From positions 1-64,000 of the forward strand of contig JAFSXU010000077.1 of NCBI GenBank assembly GCA_017443895.1: DNA of 64,000 bases, written 5' to 3'. A program made the position numbers and the translations under genes. The notes beneath the pieces are model-generated. The model worked only from the letters and a program-made list of their open reading frames with translations. It was not told where the DNA came from and did no database searches. How positions within the stretch are numbered: the stretch's first letter is position 1; each line of letters starts with the position of its first letter. This document shows, piece after piece, positions 47,333-56,972 of the stretch. The DNA is from Clostridia bacterium (lineage in GTDB: Bacteria > Bacillota > Clostridia > UBA1381).

Positions 47333-49195
47333 TTAATTATCTTCCTCATCATAGGCAAGCTTTTTTTCGCTTTCCTCTAAATATTCCTCACTCTGCTCGT
47401 CATCGTCCGTATCGTCAAGTGACGATTGCGAGAAATTATCGTCTGCGGAGTCATAGTCAATAAACTCCGTTTCGTCAGCGTCCTCGACTATTGCCGAAAA
47501 CTCGGACTTTAACCTGTCAAGAGGATCTGAAATTTCAGGGATCTGAACATCGTCCTGAGCTTCTGTATCCTCCGGAGAGGGCAAGCTCCAGAAATCTATG
47601 ATATTATCCTCAATATCCTGCTTGTAGGCTGCTTTTATAATATAAGAGCTTTGTGTTACCTGCTTAAATGCATCTATTATTTCCTCGCGGTATTTTACCG
47701 CACCCTCATACGAGATTTTTTGAGAATTTTCATAAATAAGGATTATACCCTCATTGTCAATCGTTATCGGGATTGAGTTAAGAACAGGAAACCACTTAGG
47801 GTTTGCGCCGAGTATTATCCTTACTGTGTTATCCCAGTTTTTTGCAATCTTAACTATGGGGTTCCCGGAATGAAGCTCACTTTTGGGGATAGGGGAGTAA
47901 AGTCTTGGCGGAGCCTTTTTTTTCTCCTTAATATCCTCTTTTGGCTTTTCCGAAACCGTAATATCCGCATTTTTTAGCTTTTCTTCAAGCTCGCTAAGCC
48001 TTTTTTCAATATCGGGATCCTTTTTTGCTGTTCCCGACATAACACCCTGAGATAACCTTTGCTCAACTGTTGTAAGCCTGTCTAAGATTGCATCGGGGGA
48101 GCTGTCAACCTCCGGTCTTGCAAGCTTCACATAGGCAAGCTCAAAAATTACCCTTGGAGCTTTTTGCCATTTTGCATCGGATTGAGCTGTGGTAAGCACC
48201 CTTATTGCATTTGAAATCTTTTCAAATGTAAGCTTTTGTGCCTGTGCTTTTAATTTTACCATAGCCTGCGCCGAATAATCAAGCAGATTAGTATTATCGG
48301 CACTTATTTTTAAAACGAGCAAGTCACGAAAATGTGCAATGAGCGAATCATTAAACACCTTTATATCCTTACCGTCCGATAACACCTTTTCTATTATGCC
48401 AAAAATCCTGTTTATGTCGTTTTCAATTATTGCATCGGTTATGGACATTAGCTGTTCATTATCGGATATTCCGAGTACATTTGTTATAGTCTCCGCTGTA
48501 ATTTCCTCGTCGGTTGAGGATACCACTCTTTCTAAAACCGATAACCCATCACGCATTGAACCGTCTGCAAGTCTTGCTAAAAGCTCATATCCGTCATCGC
48601 TTATCTTCAAGCCCTCACCGTGAGCAATCTCTTTCATGCGAAGAATTATATCCTCGGGGCGTATCCGCTTAAAATCAAAACGCTGACAGCGTGAAAGGAT
48701 TGTCTGCGGTACCTTGTGCGCCTCGGTTGTTGCAAGAATGAATATTACATTTTCGGGCGGTTCTTCAAGTGTTTTTAACAGAGCATTAAATGCCCCCGGT
48801 GAGAGCATATGCACCTCGTCAATGATGTAGACAGTGTATTTTGAATTTGCACTTACATACTGTACATCCTCGCGGATTTCACGGATATTATCAACACCGT
48901 TGTTAGATGCCGCATCAATTTCCGTTATATCCATAATCGAGCCGTCTAAAATACCCCGACAAATCTCGCACTCATTACACGGGCTTCCGTCTTTGGGCGA
49001 TAAACAGTTCACCGCACGGGAAAAAACCTTTGCACAGGTTGTTTTTCCTGTACCTCTTGTTCCGCAGAACAGGTAAGCATGTCCTATTTTGTTGTTTATA
49101 ATCTGATTTTTTAATGTTTTTGTTATATGCTCCTGCCCGACAATATCCTCAAATACTGTCGGACGCCATTTTCTGTATATTGCCTGATGTGCCAA
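47333..49195 (-). CDS. dnaX: DNA polymerase III subunit gamma/tau
   Basis: 620 residues. Clamp-loader AAA+ domain with Walker A GTRGTGKTT, zinc module CLSPKDGSPCNECEIC, DEVHMLS and the sensor region, then a long acidic tau-type tail. The start is most likely the TTG at 49195: AAGGAG lies 9 nt before it and the protein then begins MAHQAIYRKWRPTVF as in relatives. ATG 49204 directly abuts the ribosome-binding site. Confidence 0.93.
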   Translation of the reverse strand: MAHQAIYRKWRPTVFEDIVGQEHITKTLKNQIINNKIGHAYLFCGTRGTGKTTCAKVFSRAVNCLSPKDGSPCNECEICRGILDGSIMDITEIDAASNNGVDNIREIREDVQYVSANSKYTVYIIDEVHMLSPGAFNALLKTLEEPPENVIFILATTEAHKVPQTILSRCQRFDFKRIRPEDIILRMKEIAHGEGLKISDDGYELLARLADGSMRDGLSVLERVVSSTDEEITAETITNVLGISDNEQLMSITDAIIENDINRIFGIIEKVLSDGKDIKVFNDSLIAHFRDLLVLKISADNTNLLDYSAQAMVKLKAQAQKLTFEKISNAIRVLTTAQSDAKWQKAPRVIFELAYVKLARPEVDSSPDAILDRLTTVEQRLSQGVMSGTAKKDPDIEKRLSELEEKLKNADITVSEKPKEDIKEKKKAPPRLYSPIPKSELHSGNPIVKIAKNWDNTVRIILGANPKWFPVLNSIPITIDNEGIILIYENSQKISYEGAVKYREEIIDAFKQVTQSSYIIKAAYKQDIEDNIIDFWSLPSPEDTEAQDDVQIPEISDPLDRLKSEFSAIVEDADETEFIDYDSADDNFSQSSLDDTDDDEQSEEYLEESEKKLAYDEEDN

Positions 49196-49340
49196 CAGTA
49201 TCATCTCCTTTTGGATAAGTGTCATAAGCTCTTACATATGAAAAAACGCCCATATAAGGCGTAAATGATGTCAAAGCCTTTTATAGCCTCAGCAATATTA
49301 TAAAATGCAATGAAAGCGATCGGCAAAACCGCAACACATC

Positions 49341-49425
49341 AAAAGCACCGCTTATTGCTGCTTGGTTCCCCATCTGACAAGGTTCACGGGTTTTAATCGC
49401 ACGGACCCGACCGCTTGTCATTACC
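49341..49425 (-). ncRNA. ffs: Signal recognition particle RNA, small bacterial type
   Basis: Minus strand carries the Ffh-binding hairpin GUCAGAUGG-GGAA-CCAAGCAGC and, upstream of it, GGGUCCGUGCG as in short SRP RNAs. Its promoter precedes it and GGTGCTTTT ends it. Length about 85 nt. It targets nascent membrane and secreted proteins with Ffh. Confidence 0.9.
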
Positions 49426-49430
49426 AACTA

Positions 49431-49459
49431 ATTATAATATATTTTATACTAAACTGCAA
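49431..49459 (-). promoter_or_regulatory. Promoter of SRP RNA
   Basis: Minus strand TTGCAG, 17-nt spacer, TATAAT, about 6-8 nt before the RNA. Confidence 0.8.
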
Positions 49460-49570
49460 GTATTATTTTAAAAAAGTCAAAAATATGTAATAATATCGCT
49501 AAAAAAACGCTTGTATGTGAATTTTCTCTAATGTATAATGAAAGAAAATAGTTATGGGGGATAATATTCA

Positions 49571-51073
49571 ATGAACAAAAAAGAATTATACAGAAAAACG
49601 CCTGTAATGGGTTGGGCGTCATGGAATTGTTTTAGAACTAAAATAAGTGAAAAAATAATGAAAGAACAGGCGGATGCACTTATAAGCACAGGTCTTGCAG
49701 ACTGCGGATATATATATCTTAATATGGACGACGGATTTTTCGGAGGCCGTGACGATGACGGCAGACTTTTAATGCATAAAGACAGGTTTCCAAACGGTGT
49801 CAAGGTAATAGCCGATTATGCTCACGCATTAGGACTAAAGGCAGGTATATATTCAGATGCGGGCGACAATACCTGCGGATTTTACTATGATAATGAGGAC
49901 AAGTCGGGTTTTGGTGTTGGACTTTACGGCCACGAAGAAGACGATCTTAATATGTTCCTTGACGAGTTTGGTTTTGATTTTATAAAGGTTGACTGGTGCG
50001 GAGGTCTAAGACTGGGACTTGACCCGCAGGAGCAGTATACAAAAATAGGTGAAATTATTGACGATATACGCCACAGAAAAAATAAAGAAATAGTATATAA
50101 TATATGCCGTTGGCATTTTCCGGGCCCTTGGGCAACGGAAATTGCAAATTCGTGGCGCACAGGTGCAGATATTACACCCGATTTTGAATCGATACTATAT
50201 CAGATAGATATGATAAAACCTCTTGCAAGATACGCATCGGCAGGCCATTCAAACGACCTTGATATGATGCAGATAGGTAACGGATTGAGCATTGAGGAGG
50301 AAAAAACACATTTTGCAATGTGGTGTATGATGTCAACTCCACTTATGATAGGCTGTGATCTTACAAAAATAAGCGATGCAACACTTCAAATATTAAAAAA
50401 CAAGGAGTTAATAGCAATAAACCGGGACAGTGCAGGCTACCAGGCGTTTGTTGCAAAGGAAATAAAGGATACTAAGGTAAAGGGCGAGGTATGGATAAAG
50501 GATTTGGGTGAGAAGAACTCAAGAATAAAAGCGGTTGCATTTTTAAACAGAAGTGATGAACCGCTTGATTTTGAGGTAGAGCTTGGCAAAATAGGCTTTA
50601 AAGGCGATGCTTTATCAATGCGTGACCTTTGTAATCACAAAGATGTCAAGCCATCGCAAGCCGTAGCGTTGACTGTCGCACCGAGGAGTGTAGCGGTATA
50701 TAAAATTGAGGCAGAGGACAGCGTTTTAGTTGAGAATAAAGACGATATCGGTGAAATTGAGCTGACTCCGAATACAAAAATAACAAAATCGGAATTTGAA
50801 AAATTAAAAAGTGAAGGTGCTGTGATTATTGATGTAAGGGAAGAGGCGGAGTATGCAAAGTGGCATATTGACGGTGCAATAAATATTTCATACACAGGAG
50901 TTCACGCTCATGCACCTCGAATTATTCCCGACAGACAGCAACCGATAATTGTGTACTGTTCAACGGGAAAGCGGAGCGAACAGGCAAAAAGCTCTTTGGA
51001 ATATATGGGCTATAAAAATGTTTTTTGGCTTGGCGGGATTGGCGACCTGATAGCTCAGGAAATTGTCGAGTAA
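49571..51073 (+). CDS. GH27 alpha-galactosidase-like protein fused to rhodanese domain
   Basis: 500 residues. Residues 8-385 form a family GH27 glycosidase: GWASWNCFR at the start, the nucleophile D141 in FDFIKVDWCGG and acid/base D200 in NSWRTGADI. GH27 enzymes remove alpha-galactose or alpha-N-acetylgalactosamine. There is no signal peptide, so it should act on imported sugars. Residues 405-500 are a rhodanese domain (VIIDVREEAEYAKWHIDGAINI) with a complete active loop CSTGKRS, C463. Fusion of a sugar hydrolase to a sulfur carrier/transferase domain is odd. No stop separates them. No sugar transporter is adjacent. Confidence 0.9.
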   Translation: MNKKELYRKTPVMGWASWNCFRTKISEKIMKEQADALISTGLADCGYIYLNMDDGFFGGRDDDGRLLMHKDRFPNGVKVIADYAHALGLKAGIYSDAGDNTCGFYYDNEDKSGFGVGLYGHEEDDLNMFLDEFGFDFIKVDWCGGLRLGLDPQEQYTKIGEIIDDIRHRKNKEIVYNICRWHFPGPWATEIANSWRTGADITPDFESILYQIDMIKPLARYASAGHSNDLDMMQIGNGLSIEEEKTHFAMWCMMSTPLMIGCDLTKISDATLQILKNKELIAINRDSAGYQAFVAKEIKDTKVKGEVWIKDLGEKNSRIKAVAFLNRSDEPLDFEVELGKIGFKGDALSMRDLCNHKDVKPSQAVALTVAPRSVAVYKIEAEDSVLVENKDDIGEIELTPNTKITKSEFEKLKSEGAVIIDVREEAEYAKWHIDGAINISYTGVHAHAPRIIPDRQQPIIVYCSTGKRSEQAKSSLEYMGYKNVFWLGGIGDLIAQEIVE

Positions 51074-51089
51074 AATGTATATATGATAT

Positions 51090-51139
51090 AAACTGCTGTA
51101 GACGGGCGTATCTTAACGCTTGTTTACGGCAGTTTTTTA
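51090..51139 (+). terminator. Terminator after GH27-rhodanese gene
   Basis: AAACTGC..GTA/TAC.GCAGTTTTTT, interrupted stem with a strong T-run. Confidence 0.7.
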
Positions 51140-51180
51140 TTAAAAAATCGTGCGTCATAAAACACGGTAATTAAAGATAA

Positions 51181-51299
51181 TTCGACAGAATATAAGATAA
51201 GTTTACATAATAATTTTATGCAAACCAAATATTTTGTAGAAATACAAAAAAATTCGTCAAACGATTTTTGTGGTAAAAGGTAAAATTTGCATATATAAT
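51181..51299 (+). promoter_or_regulatory. Putative Spo0A-controlled promoter
   Basis: Two matches to the Spo0A box TTCGNCA: TTCGACA at 51181-51187 and TTCGTCA at 51253-51259, and a TATAAT at 51294-51299 without a good -35 box. The nearer box would be centred near -50. Rest of 51140-51413 is AT-rich non-coding DNA with a degenerate CATTATT tract. Confidence 0.45.
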
Positions 51300-51413
51300 G
51301 GTGTTGCTATGTAAAAGGTATAAGTGGCTTTAAAAGCCGTAGGTAACAGTAAATAATGGGTAAACATTTATTCACTCTTCACTATTACCTATTACTTAAA
51401 TAAAAGGGGGATA

Positions 51414-51722
51414 ATGGCGATGCAAAGAGAAATTTTTTGCGGCAATACTGTAATAGACGGTGATGAGAGGATACTGCTCGAATATTTTATTATTCCAAAG
51501 TATATCCATGAGGAATATTGCAATCTTTGGCAGTATGGGGTAAAGGTAAAAAAGACGGTTATAAAAAACGGCGGTACAAACATATCCGAAACTAAGGAAA
51601 TAAGTAATATTTTCTATGATGAGGCGGAGGCTAAAAGGTTTGTACAGCTTATTATGAAAAATCGGGTAACACCCGTTACGCTTATGGATGTTGTGGAGGA
51701 TTACATAATAAGCGCTGTATAA
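51414..51722 (+). CDS. Small conserved protein of unknown function (DUF6514-like)
   Basis: 102 residues. Soluble, no signal or membrane helix. The pattern YGVKVKKT...EISNIFYDEAEAKRFVQLIMKNRVTPVTLMDVVEDYI resembles the small clostridial proteins grouped as DUF6514. AGGGGG precedes both ATG 51414 and ATG 51420; spacing favours the second slightly. Two Spo0A-like boxes upstream hint at expression at sporulation onset. Function unknown. Confidence 0.7.
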   Translation: MAMQREIFCGNTVIDGDERILLEYFIIPKYIHEEYCNLWQYGVKVKKTVIKNGGTNISETKEISNIFYDEAEAKRFVQLIMKNRVTPVTLMDVVEDYIISAV

Positions 51723-51732
51723 GGTTATTGTG

Positions 51733-51757
51733 AGGCGGATAGTATCCGCCTTTTTTT
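51733..51757 (+). terminator. Intrinsic terminator
   Basis: AGGCGGATA-G-TATCCGCCT followed by TTTTTT. Confidence 0.92.
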
Positions 51758-51762
51758 GCGTA

Positions 51763-51791
51763 TTGACTTAATCGTGATTTTTATGTAAAAT
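51763..51791 (+). promoter_or_regulatory. Promoter of mnmE
   Basis: TTGACT, 17-nt spacer, TAAAAT. Confidence 0.75.
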
Positions 51792-51824
51792 TATCATATA
51801 TCAAATTTACGGAGTGAATACTTT

Positions 51825-53192
51825 ATGGAACATACAATAGCTGCTATTTCCACACCCATGGGTAAGGGCGGAGTAGCGATGATAAGGATTAGCGGACAGG
51901 ATGCGATAGATATTGCGGATAGGGTATACAAGGGAAAAAACAAATTATCCGATGCAAAAACCCATACCGTACACTATGGACATATCGTATATAAAAATGA
52001 AGTCATTGACGAGGTTTTGGCTACGGTCATGAGAGCACCAAAGACCTTTACAAGGGAGGATGTTGTTGAGGTAAGCACGCACGGCGGTGTGGTTACGGCA
52101 AAAAAGGTGCTTGATGCGATAATCCTCTCGGGCGCAAGGCTTGCAGAGCCGGGCGAATTTACAAAGCGTGCATTTTTAAACGGAAGAATTGACTTATCGC
52201 AGGCAGAGGCGGTTATAGATGTAATAAACGCAGGCAATGACCTGTCAAGGAAGAATGCCATAACCCAGCTTGGCGGTGCGCTCTCCCGTGAGATACAGGA
52301 ATTGCGCTCCACGCTTGTCCACCTTGCGGCGCAAATGCAGGTAATAATAGACTATCCCGACGAGGATTTGGCAGAGGTTGATATTTCGGATATTGAACGG
52401 GTTTGCAAATCAGTACGGGAAAAAACTCAACAGCTTATAAAAAGCGCCGATAACGGAGCTATTATAAAGGACGGAATACGGGCGACCATTGTCGGAAAGC
52501 CAAATGTGGGCAAATCCTCGCTCTTAAACGCGCTTGCAAGATATGATAGGGCAATTGTAACGGATATTGCGGGAACTACAAGGGATATAATAGAGGAGAG
52601 CATAAACCTGAACGGCGTTGAGTTGATTTTGGTCGATACCGCAGGCATACATGATACAGATGATGCGGTTGAAAAAATAGGTGTGGAGAGGTCAAAGCAG
52701 TCGCTTGATAATTCAGACCTTGTAATTGTTATGCTTGACGGAAGCTATATGTTAGACGATGACGATATTTCAATCATAAAGCGGACAAGGGATAAAAAGC
52801 GTATTATTCTTATAAATAAAAACGATATCGGCAAGGGTAAATACACATCTTCGGTTATTGCAAAGGCAAACGGGGATCCTGTAATTGAAATAAGCGCAAA
52901 AACACTTGACGGTACGGATAAGGTTCGGGAGGAGATTAGAAGATTATATAATCTTGGCGAGCTTACAAAGGATAACAGCGTTATTATCACAAATGCAAGG
53001 CATAAAGCAGCGCTTGTAAATGCGGATAAGGCGCTTTTACGGGTACTTGAGGGAATAGAGCTTGGAATGCCGTCTGATATTGTGTCAATTGATATAAATG
53101 AAGCAATTTCAGACCTTGGCGAGATAACGGGCGAAACAGTATCGGATGCAATAGTGCAGGACATATTCCACTCATTCTGTGTAGGAAAGTAG
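51825..53192 (+). CDS. mnmE: tRNA modification GTPase MnmE
   Basis: 455 residues. N-terminal folate-binding domain, helical domain, inserted G domain (GKPNVGKSS near 224-231, DTAGIHD, NKND) and the C-terminal FCVGK with the essential cysteine. With MnmG it makes cmnm5U34 in tRNAs. MnmG, normally next door, is not adjacent here. Confidence 0.96.
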   Translation: MEHTIAAISTPMGKGGVAMIRISGQDAIDIADRVYKGKNKLSDAKTHTVHYGHIVYKNEVIDEVLATVMRAPKTFTREDVVEVSTHGGVVTAKKVLDAIILSGARLAEPGEFTKRAFLNGRIDLSQAEAVIDVINAGNDLSRKNAITQLGGALSREIQELRSTLVHLAAQMQVIIDYPDEDLAEVDISDIERVCKSVREKTQQLIKSADNGAIIKDGIRATIVGKPNVGKSSLLNALARYDRAIVTDIAGTTRDIIEESINLNGVELILVDTAGIHDTDDAVEKIGVERSKQSLDNSDLVIVMLDGSYMLDDDDISIIKRTRDKKRIILINKNDIGKGKYTSSVIAKANGDPVIEISAKTLDGTDKVREEIRRLYNLGELTKDNSVIITNARHKAALVNADKALLRVLEGIELGMPSDIVSIDINEAISDLGEITGETVSDAIVQDIFHSFCVGK

Positions 53193-53306
53193 GACGGCTG
53201 CTTTTGGCAGAGAACACTTCATTACGAACAAAGCTCACCGCTCGGAGTATACACATACACCTTCGGATGAGTTTTGTCCGTTCTGCATCCAAAATCAATC
53301 CGTCCT
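53191..53306. other. Long imperfect inverted repeat between mnmE and pseudouridine synthase genes
   Basis: 116 bp bounded by AGGACGG and CCGTCCT. Further inside, TTTTGG, CAGA and GAAC on the left pair with GTTC, TCTG and CCAAAA on the right; the centre pairs AAGCTCA with TGAGTTTT and CGGAG with CTTCGG. There is no T-run, so it is not a standard terminator. It overlaps the mnmE stop codon. Confidence 0.6.
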
Positions 53307-53341
53307 ATAGTTATTGTATAATAAGAAAGTAGAGAAAATAT

Positions 53342-54040
53342 ATGCGACTTGATAAATATATTTCAAATTCGGGGTATGCCACAAGGAGCGAGGTTAAAAA
53401 GCTCTTAAAGTCGGGCATTGTAACGGTAAACGGTGAAATTTCAAAAAAGGCGGATTTGCATATTGATGAGCACTGCGATACGGTAAAAATAAACGGCACT
53501 GAAATTACTTACAATAAGTATGTATATTTAATGCTCAATAAGCCAAAGGGCTTTATAAGTGCAACGGAGGATAAAAAATACAGGGTTGTAACCGAGCTTG
53601 TAGATGAGAGATACAGACACTATAATGTATTCCCCGTAGGTCGGCTTGATATTGACACGGAGGGGCTTTTAATCCTATCAAATGACGGAGGATTTGCTCA
53701 TAATCTGACAAGCCCTAAAAAGAATGTGTACAAAAAATATTTTGCGGTTCTTGATAAGGATGCAGAGGATAAGGATATAGAAGAATTTGAAAAGGGGATG
53801 GAATTTGATGACTTTAAGGCAAAGAGCGCCATTCTTACAATAACCGATAAGAAAAACGAGGTATATATAGAAATTGCCGAGGGCAAATTCCACCAGGTAA
53901 AGCGAATGTGTAAAAGAGTGGGGAAGGAAGTCTTATATTTAAAAAGAGTATCAATAGGCGGTTTGGAGCTTGATGAAAATTTACCTTTAGGCAGGATGAG
54001 GGAGCTTACAAAAGACGAGCTTGAAAGCATTTTTGCCTAA
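53342..54040 (+). CDS. Ribosomal pseudouridine synthase, RsuA/RluB family
   Basis: 232 residues. S4 RNA-binding domain (MRLDKYISNSGYATRSEVKKLLKSGIVTVNG) followed by the synthase domain with catalytic aspartate in GRLDIDTEGLLILSNDG. Size and sequence fit the RsuA branch, which modifies U516 of 16S rRNA; RluB-type specificity is possible. Weak ribosome-binding site; lies after an inverted repeat. Confidence 0.9.
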   Translation: MRLDKYISNSGYATRSEVKKLLKSGIVTVNGEISKKADLHIDEHCDTVKINGTEITYNKYVYLMLNKPKGFISATEDKKYRVVTELVDERYRHYNVFPVGRLDIDTEGLLILSNDGGFAHNLTSPKKNVYKKYFAVLDKDAEDKDIEEFEKGMEFDDFKAKSAILTITDKKNEVYIEIAEGKFHQVKRMCKRVGKEVLYLKRVSIGGLELDENLPLGRMRELTKDELESIFA

Positions 54041-54078
54041 AATCTGACAAAAGTTAATAAAATGTAACAAAAAAAATA

Positions 54079-54107
54079 TTTACAAATCAATACTTGTATG
54101 ATAGTAT
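54079..54107 (+). promoter_or_regulatory. Promoter of NCS2 permease gene
   Basis: TTTACA, 17-nt spacer, TAGTAT. The leader holds hairpins CGACAC-AAA-GTGTCG and GCGTTTTAAACGC but not the conserved loops of a purine riboswitch. Confidence 0.55.
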
Positions 54108-54178
54108 GTTAAGCAGGGAAATTAACCTATCGACACAAAGTGTCGGTTATGGCGTTTTAAACGCAGAAAGGGGAAAAA

Positions 54179-55537
54179 ATGGAGAAAATATTTAAACTCA
54201 AAGAACATGGCACAACGGTAAAAACCGAGATTATCGCAGGTATTACAACCTTCTTGTCAATGGTTTATATCCTTGCTGTCAACCCGTCAATGCTTGCAGC
54301 AGCAGGTATGGACCCGGCGGCTGTATTTACAGCAACCGCAGTTTCAGCGGCAATCGCAACACTGGTAATGGCATTTTATGCTAACTATCCTGTAATGCTT
54401 GCATCAGGTATGGGACTTAATGCATACTTTGCATATTCTGTATGCGGAAGCCTGGCAGAAGCGGGAATTACAGAGCCTTGGAAGGTTGCATTAACAGCGG
54501 TATTGGTTGAAGGTATCATATTTATGATCCTCTCAATTTTCAAGTTCCGTGAAACACTTGTAAACAAGGTTCCAAAGAACTTAAAGCTCGGTATCACAGC
54601 AGGTATCGGCTTGTTCATCGCAATCGTCGGCTTAAAGGGCGCAGGCATTGTTGTAGCAAGCGAGTCAACTTTGGTTGATATGGGAAGCATTACATCACCG
54701 CAGTTTGCTCTTGCAATGATTGGTCTTTTAATTATCGGTGTCCTTCATCATTACAAGGTTACAGGCTATATTCTTTGGGGAATTTTAGCTACTTGGATAT
54801 TAGGTATCATTGCTCAGTTTGCAGGCTGGTATGTAGTAGATCCTGAGGTTGGAAACTACTCACTTCTGCCGTCATTTGCAGGCGCAAGCTTTGTTCCGAA
54901 GGCTCCTACAATGTTCGCATTCAGCTTTAGCTGGGCAGCAAAAAATATAGTTCACTTTGCAGCTATCGTTTTTGCATTCTTGTTCGTTGACTTATTCGAT
55001 ACCGCAGGAACGCTGATCGGTGTTGCAGCAAAGGGTAACTTGCTTGACGAGGATGGTAACCTTCCAAAGGCAGGTCCTGCTCTTATGTCAGATGCGATAG
55101 GTACAGTTGCAGGTGCATGTCTTGGTACATCAACAGTAACAAGTTATGTTGAGAGTAGCGCCGGTGTTGCTCAGGGCGGAAGAACGGGTTTAACAGCTCT
55201 TACAGGCGCAATTCTCTTCTTGGTTGCATTGTTCTTATCACCGATATTCCTTGCAATTCCGGGCTTTGCAACAACTCCTGCATTGGTATTTGTAGGATTG
55301 TTAATGGCAAGCTCAGTAAAGGATATGGACTTTGAAAGTGACATTGCCGATGCAATGGGTGGTTTTATAGCGCTTATCATGATGCCGTTTACATATTCAA
55401 TCGCAAACGGTATTATGTTTGGTATCTTATCATGGGTAATCTTAAAGATATTCACAGGTAAGGGTAAGGATATTCACCCTGTAATGTGGATTAGTGCGGC
55501 ATTGTTCGTATTAAGAATTATAACCTTGGCGGTATAA
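54179..55537 (+). CDS. NCS2-family purine permease (guanine/hypoxanthine type)
   Basis: 452 residues with 12-14 hydrophobic segments. Opening GTTVKTEIIAGITTFLSMVYILAVNPSML and FLFVDLFDTAGTLIGVA are marks of the AzgA-like PbuG/PbuO branch, importing guanine, hypoxanthine or adenine with protons. GAAAGGGG site before ATG. Single gene with terminator. Confidence 0.9.
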   Translation: MEKIFKLKEHGTTVKTEIIAGITTFLSMVYILAVNPSMLAAAGMDPAAVFTATAVSAAIATLVMAFYANYPVMLASGMGLNAYFAYSVCGSLAEAGITEPWKVALTAVLVEGIIFMILSIFKFRETLVNKVPKNLKLGITAGIGLFIAIVGLKGAGIVVASESTLVDMGSITSPQFALAMIGLLIIGVLHHYKVTGYILWGILATWILGIIAQFAGWYVVDPEVGNYSLLPSFAGASFVPKAPTMFAFSFSWAAKNIVHFAAIVFAFLFVDLFDTAGTLIGVAAKGNLLDEDGNLPKAGPALMSDAIGTVAGACLGTSTVTSYVESSAGVAQGGRTGLTALTGAILFLVALFLSPIFLAIPGFATTPALVFVGLLMASSVKDMDFESDIADAMGGFIALIMMPFTYSIANGIMFGILSWVILKIFTGKGKDIHPVMWISAALFVLRIITLAV

Positions 55538-55550
55538 ATTAAGCTAAATA

Positions 55551-55583
55551 TAAAAGAACTGTCAATATGGCAGTTCTTTTTTT
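55551..55583 (+). terminator. Terminator after NCS2 permease gene
   Basis: AAAGAACTG/CAGTTCTTT followed by T-run. Confidence 0.9.
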
Positions 55584-55586
55584 GTA

Positions 55587-55618
55587 CAAAAAAAGGCTGA
55601 TGCCAAAGCATCAGCCTC
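55587..55618 (-). terminator. Terminator of metK
   Basis: Minus strand AGGCTGATGC-TTTG-GCATCAGCCT then TTTTTTT. Confidence 0.92.
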
Positions 55619-55627
55619 ATAAATTAT

Positions 55628-56812
55628 TTATTCAATAGCTTGTTTTAATGCCTCTGCCTTATCCGTATCTTCCCATCTTACGCCAAGGTCAACTCGTCCC
55701 ATATGTCCGTATGATGCAAGGTTACGGTATATCGGTTTTCTTAAATCAAGATCCTTTATAATTGAGTACGGTCTTAGGTCAAATACCTTTTCAATCGCCT
55801 TTTCAATCTTATCATCACTTACCGTTCCTGTGCCGAATGTATCAACCATAATTGAAACAGGGTTTGCAACACCTATCGCATATGCAAGCTCAACCTCACA
55901 CTTCTTTGCAAGACCTGCGGCAACAACATTTTTTGCAACATATCTTGCCGCATACGCAGCTGAACGGTCAACCTTTGTCGGGTCCTTGCCTGAAAAAGCA
56001 CCGCCACCGTGACGGGCATAACCGCCGTATGTATCAACGATAATCTTTCTTCCCGTAAGACCGCTGTCGCCCTGAGGTCCGCCTACAACGAAACGGCCTG
56101 TAGGGTTAATAAAATACTTTGTATTCTCATCAATAAGCTCGGCAGGAATAACGGGGAGGATAACCTCTCTTTTTATATCCTCTCTTAACTGCTCAATCGT
56201 AACATCGGGTGAGTGCTGTGATGATACAACTACCGCATCAACTCTTACAGGCTCACCGTCTATATATTCAACCGTTACCTGTGACTTGCCATCGGGTCTT
56301 AAATAATCAAGAGTTCCGTTCTTTCTGACCTCGGTAAGACGCTTTGTAAGCTTGTGCGCCAAGGATATGGGCATTGGCATAAGCTCGGGAGTTTCATCAC
56401 ACGCATAGCCAAACATCATACCCTGGTCGCCTGCACCTGTTGAGTTTTCGTCATCGTTTCCGCCTGCTTCTCTGTTTTCAAAGCCCGAATTTACGCCCTG
56501 AGCAATATCGGGTGACTGCTCATCAATTGATGTAACAACGGCACAGGTGTTGCCGTCAAAGCCGTACTTGGCTCTGTCATAGCCAATATCTAAAACAACC
56601 TGCCTTGCAATGCTTGCAAAATCAACATAGCAATTTGTTGTTATTTCGCCCATTATTGACACGATACCCGTTGTACAGGTTGTCTCGCAAGCAACTCTTG
56701 ACATTGGATCCTGCTTTAAAAGCTCGTCAAGTATGGCATCTGAAATCTGGTCGCATATTTTATCGGGATGTCCCTCTGTAACAGACTCAGAAGTAAATAA
56801 TTTCTTACTCAT
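55628..56812 (-). CDS. metK: S-adenosylmethionine synthetase
   Basis: 394 residues. [25 protein letters not shown] at the start, ATP motif [12 protein letters not shown] and the P-loop-like [19 protein letters not shown]. It joins methionine and ATP to form SAM. ATG 56812 has AAGGA upstream; ATG 56836 is rejected. No S-box leader in front. A hairpin at 56863-56891 separates it from lexA. Confidence 0.96.
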   Translation of the reverse strand: MSKKLFTSESVTEGHPDKICDQISDAILDELLKQDPMSRVACETTCTTGIVSIMGEITTNCYVDFASIARQVVLDIGYDRAKYGFDGNTCAVVTSIDEQSPDIAQGVNSGFENREAGGNDDENSTGAGDQGMMFGYACDETPELMPMPISLAHKLTKRLTEVRKNGTLDYLRPDGKSQVTVEYIDGEPVRVDAVVVSSQHSPDVTIEQLREDIKREVILPVIPAELIDENTKYFINPTGRFVVGGPQGDSGLTGRKIIVDTYGGYARHGGGAFSGKDPTKVDRSAAYAARYVAKNVVAAGLAKKCEVELAYAIGVANPVSIMVDTFGTGTVSDDKIEKAIEKVFDLRPYSIIKDLDLRKPIYRNLASYGHMGRVDLGVRWEDTDKAEALKQAIE

Positions 56813-56862
56813 AATCTTTTCCTTTCCATAATTCATATATAAAATTATTTATAAACTAAAAC

Positions 56863-56891
56863 GGTACTTGCAAAGACTTTATGCAAGTACC
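56863..56891 (-). terminator. Hairpin between lexA and metK
   Basis: GGTACTTGCA/TGCAAGTACC followed on the minus strand by GTTTTAGTTT; probably ends lexA transcripts. Confidence 0.65.
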
Positions 56892-56972
56892 ATTATTTTA
56901 ACTTATATAGCACAAAATGTCAATAAATAAGCACAAAAACAAAATAATTGTAACATTCTGTACCGTCAGAGC

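Noticed and set aside
54041-54178. Purine riboswitch before the NCS2 permease gene
   Set aside because: The conserved loop-loop and junction bases of the purine aptamer are absent; only short hairpins are seen.
56813-56972. SAM riboswitch before metK
   Set aside because: Only a simple hairpin that fits a lexA terminator is present.
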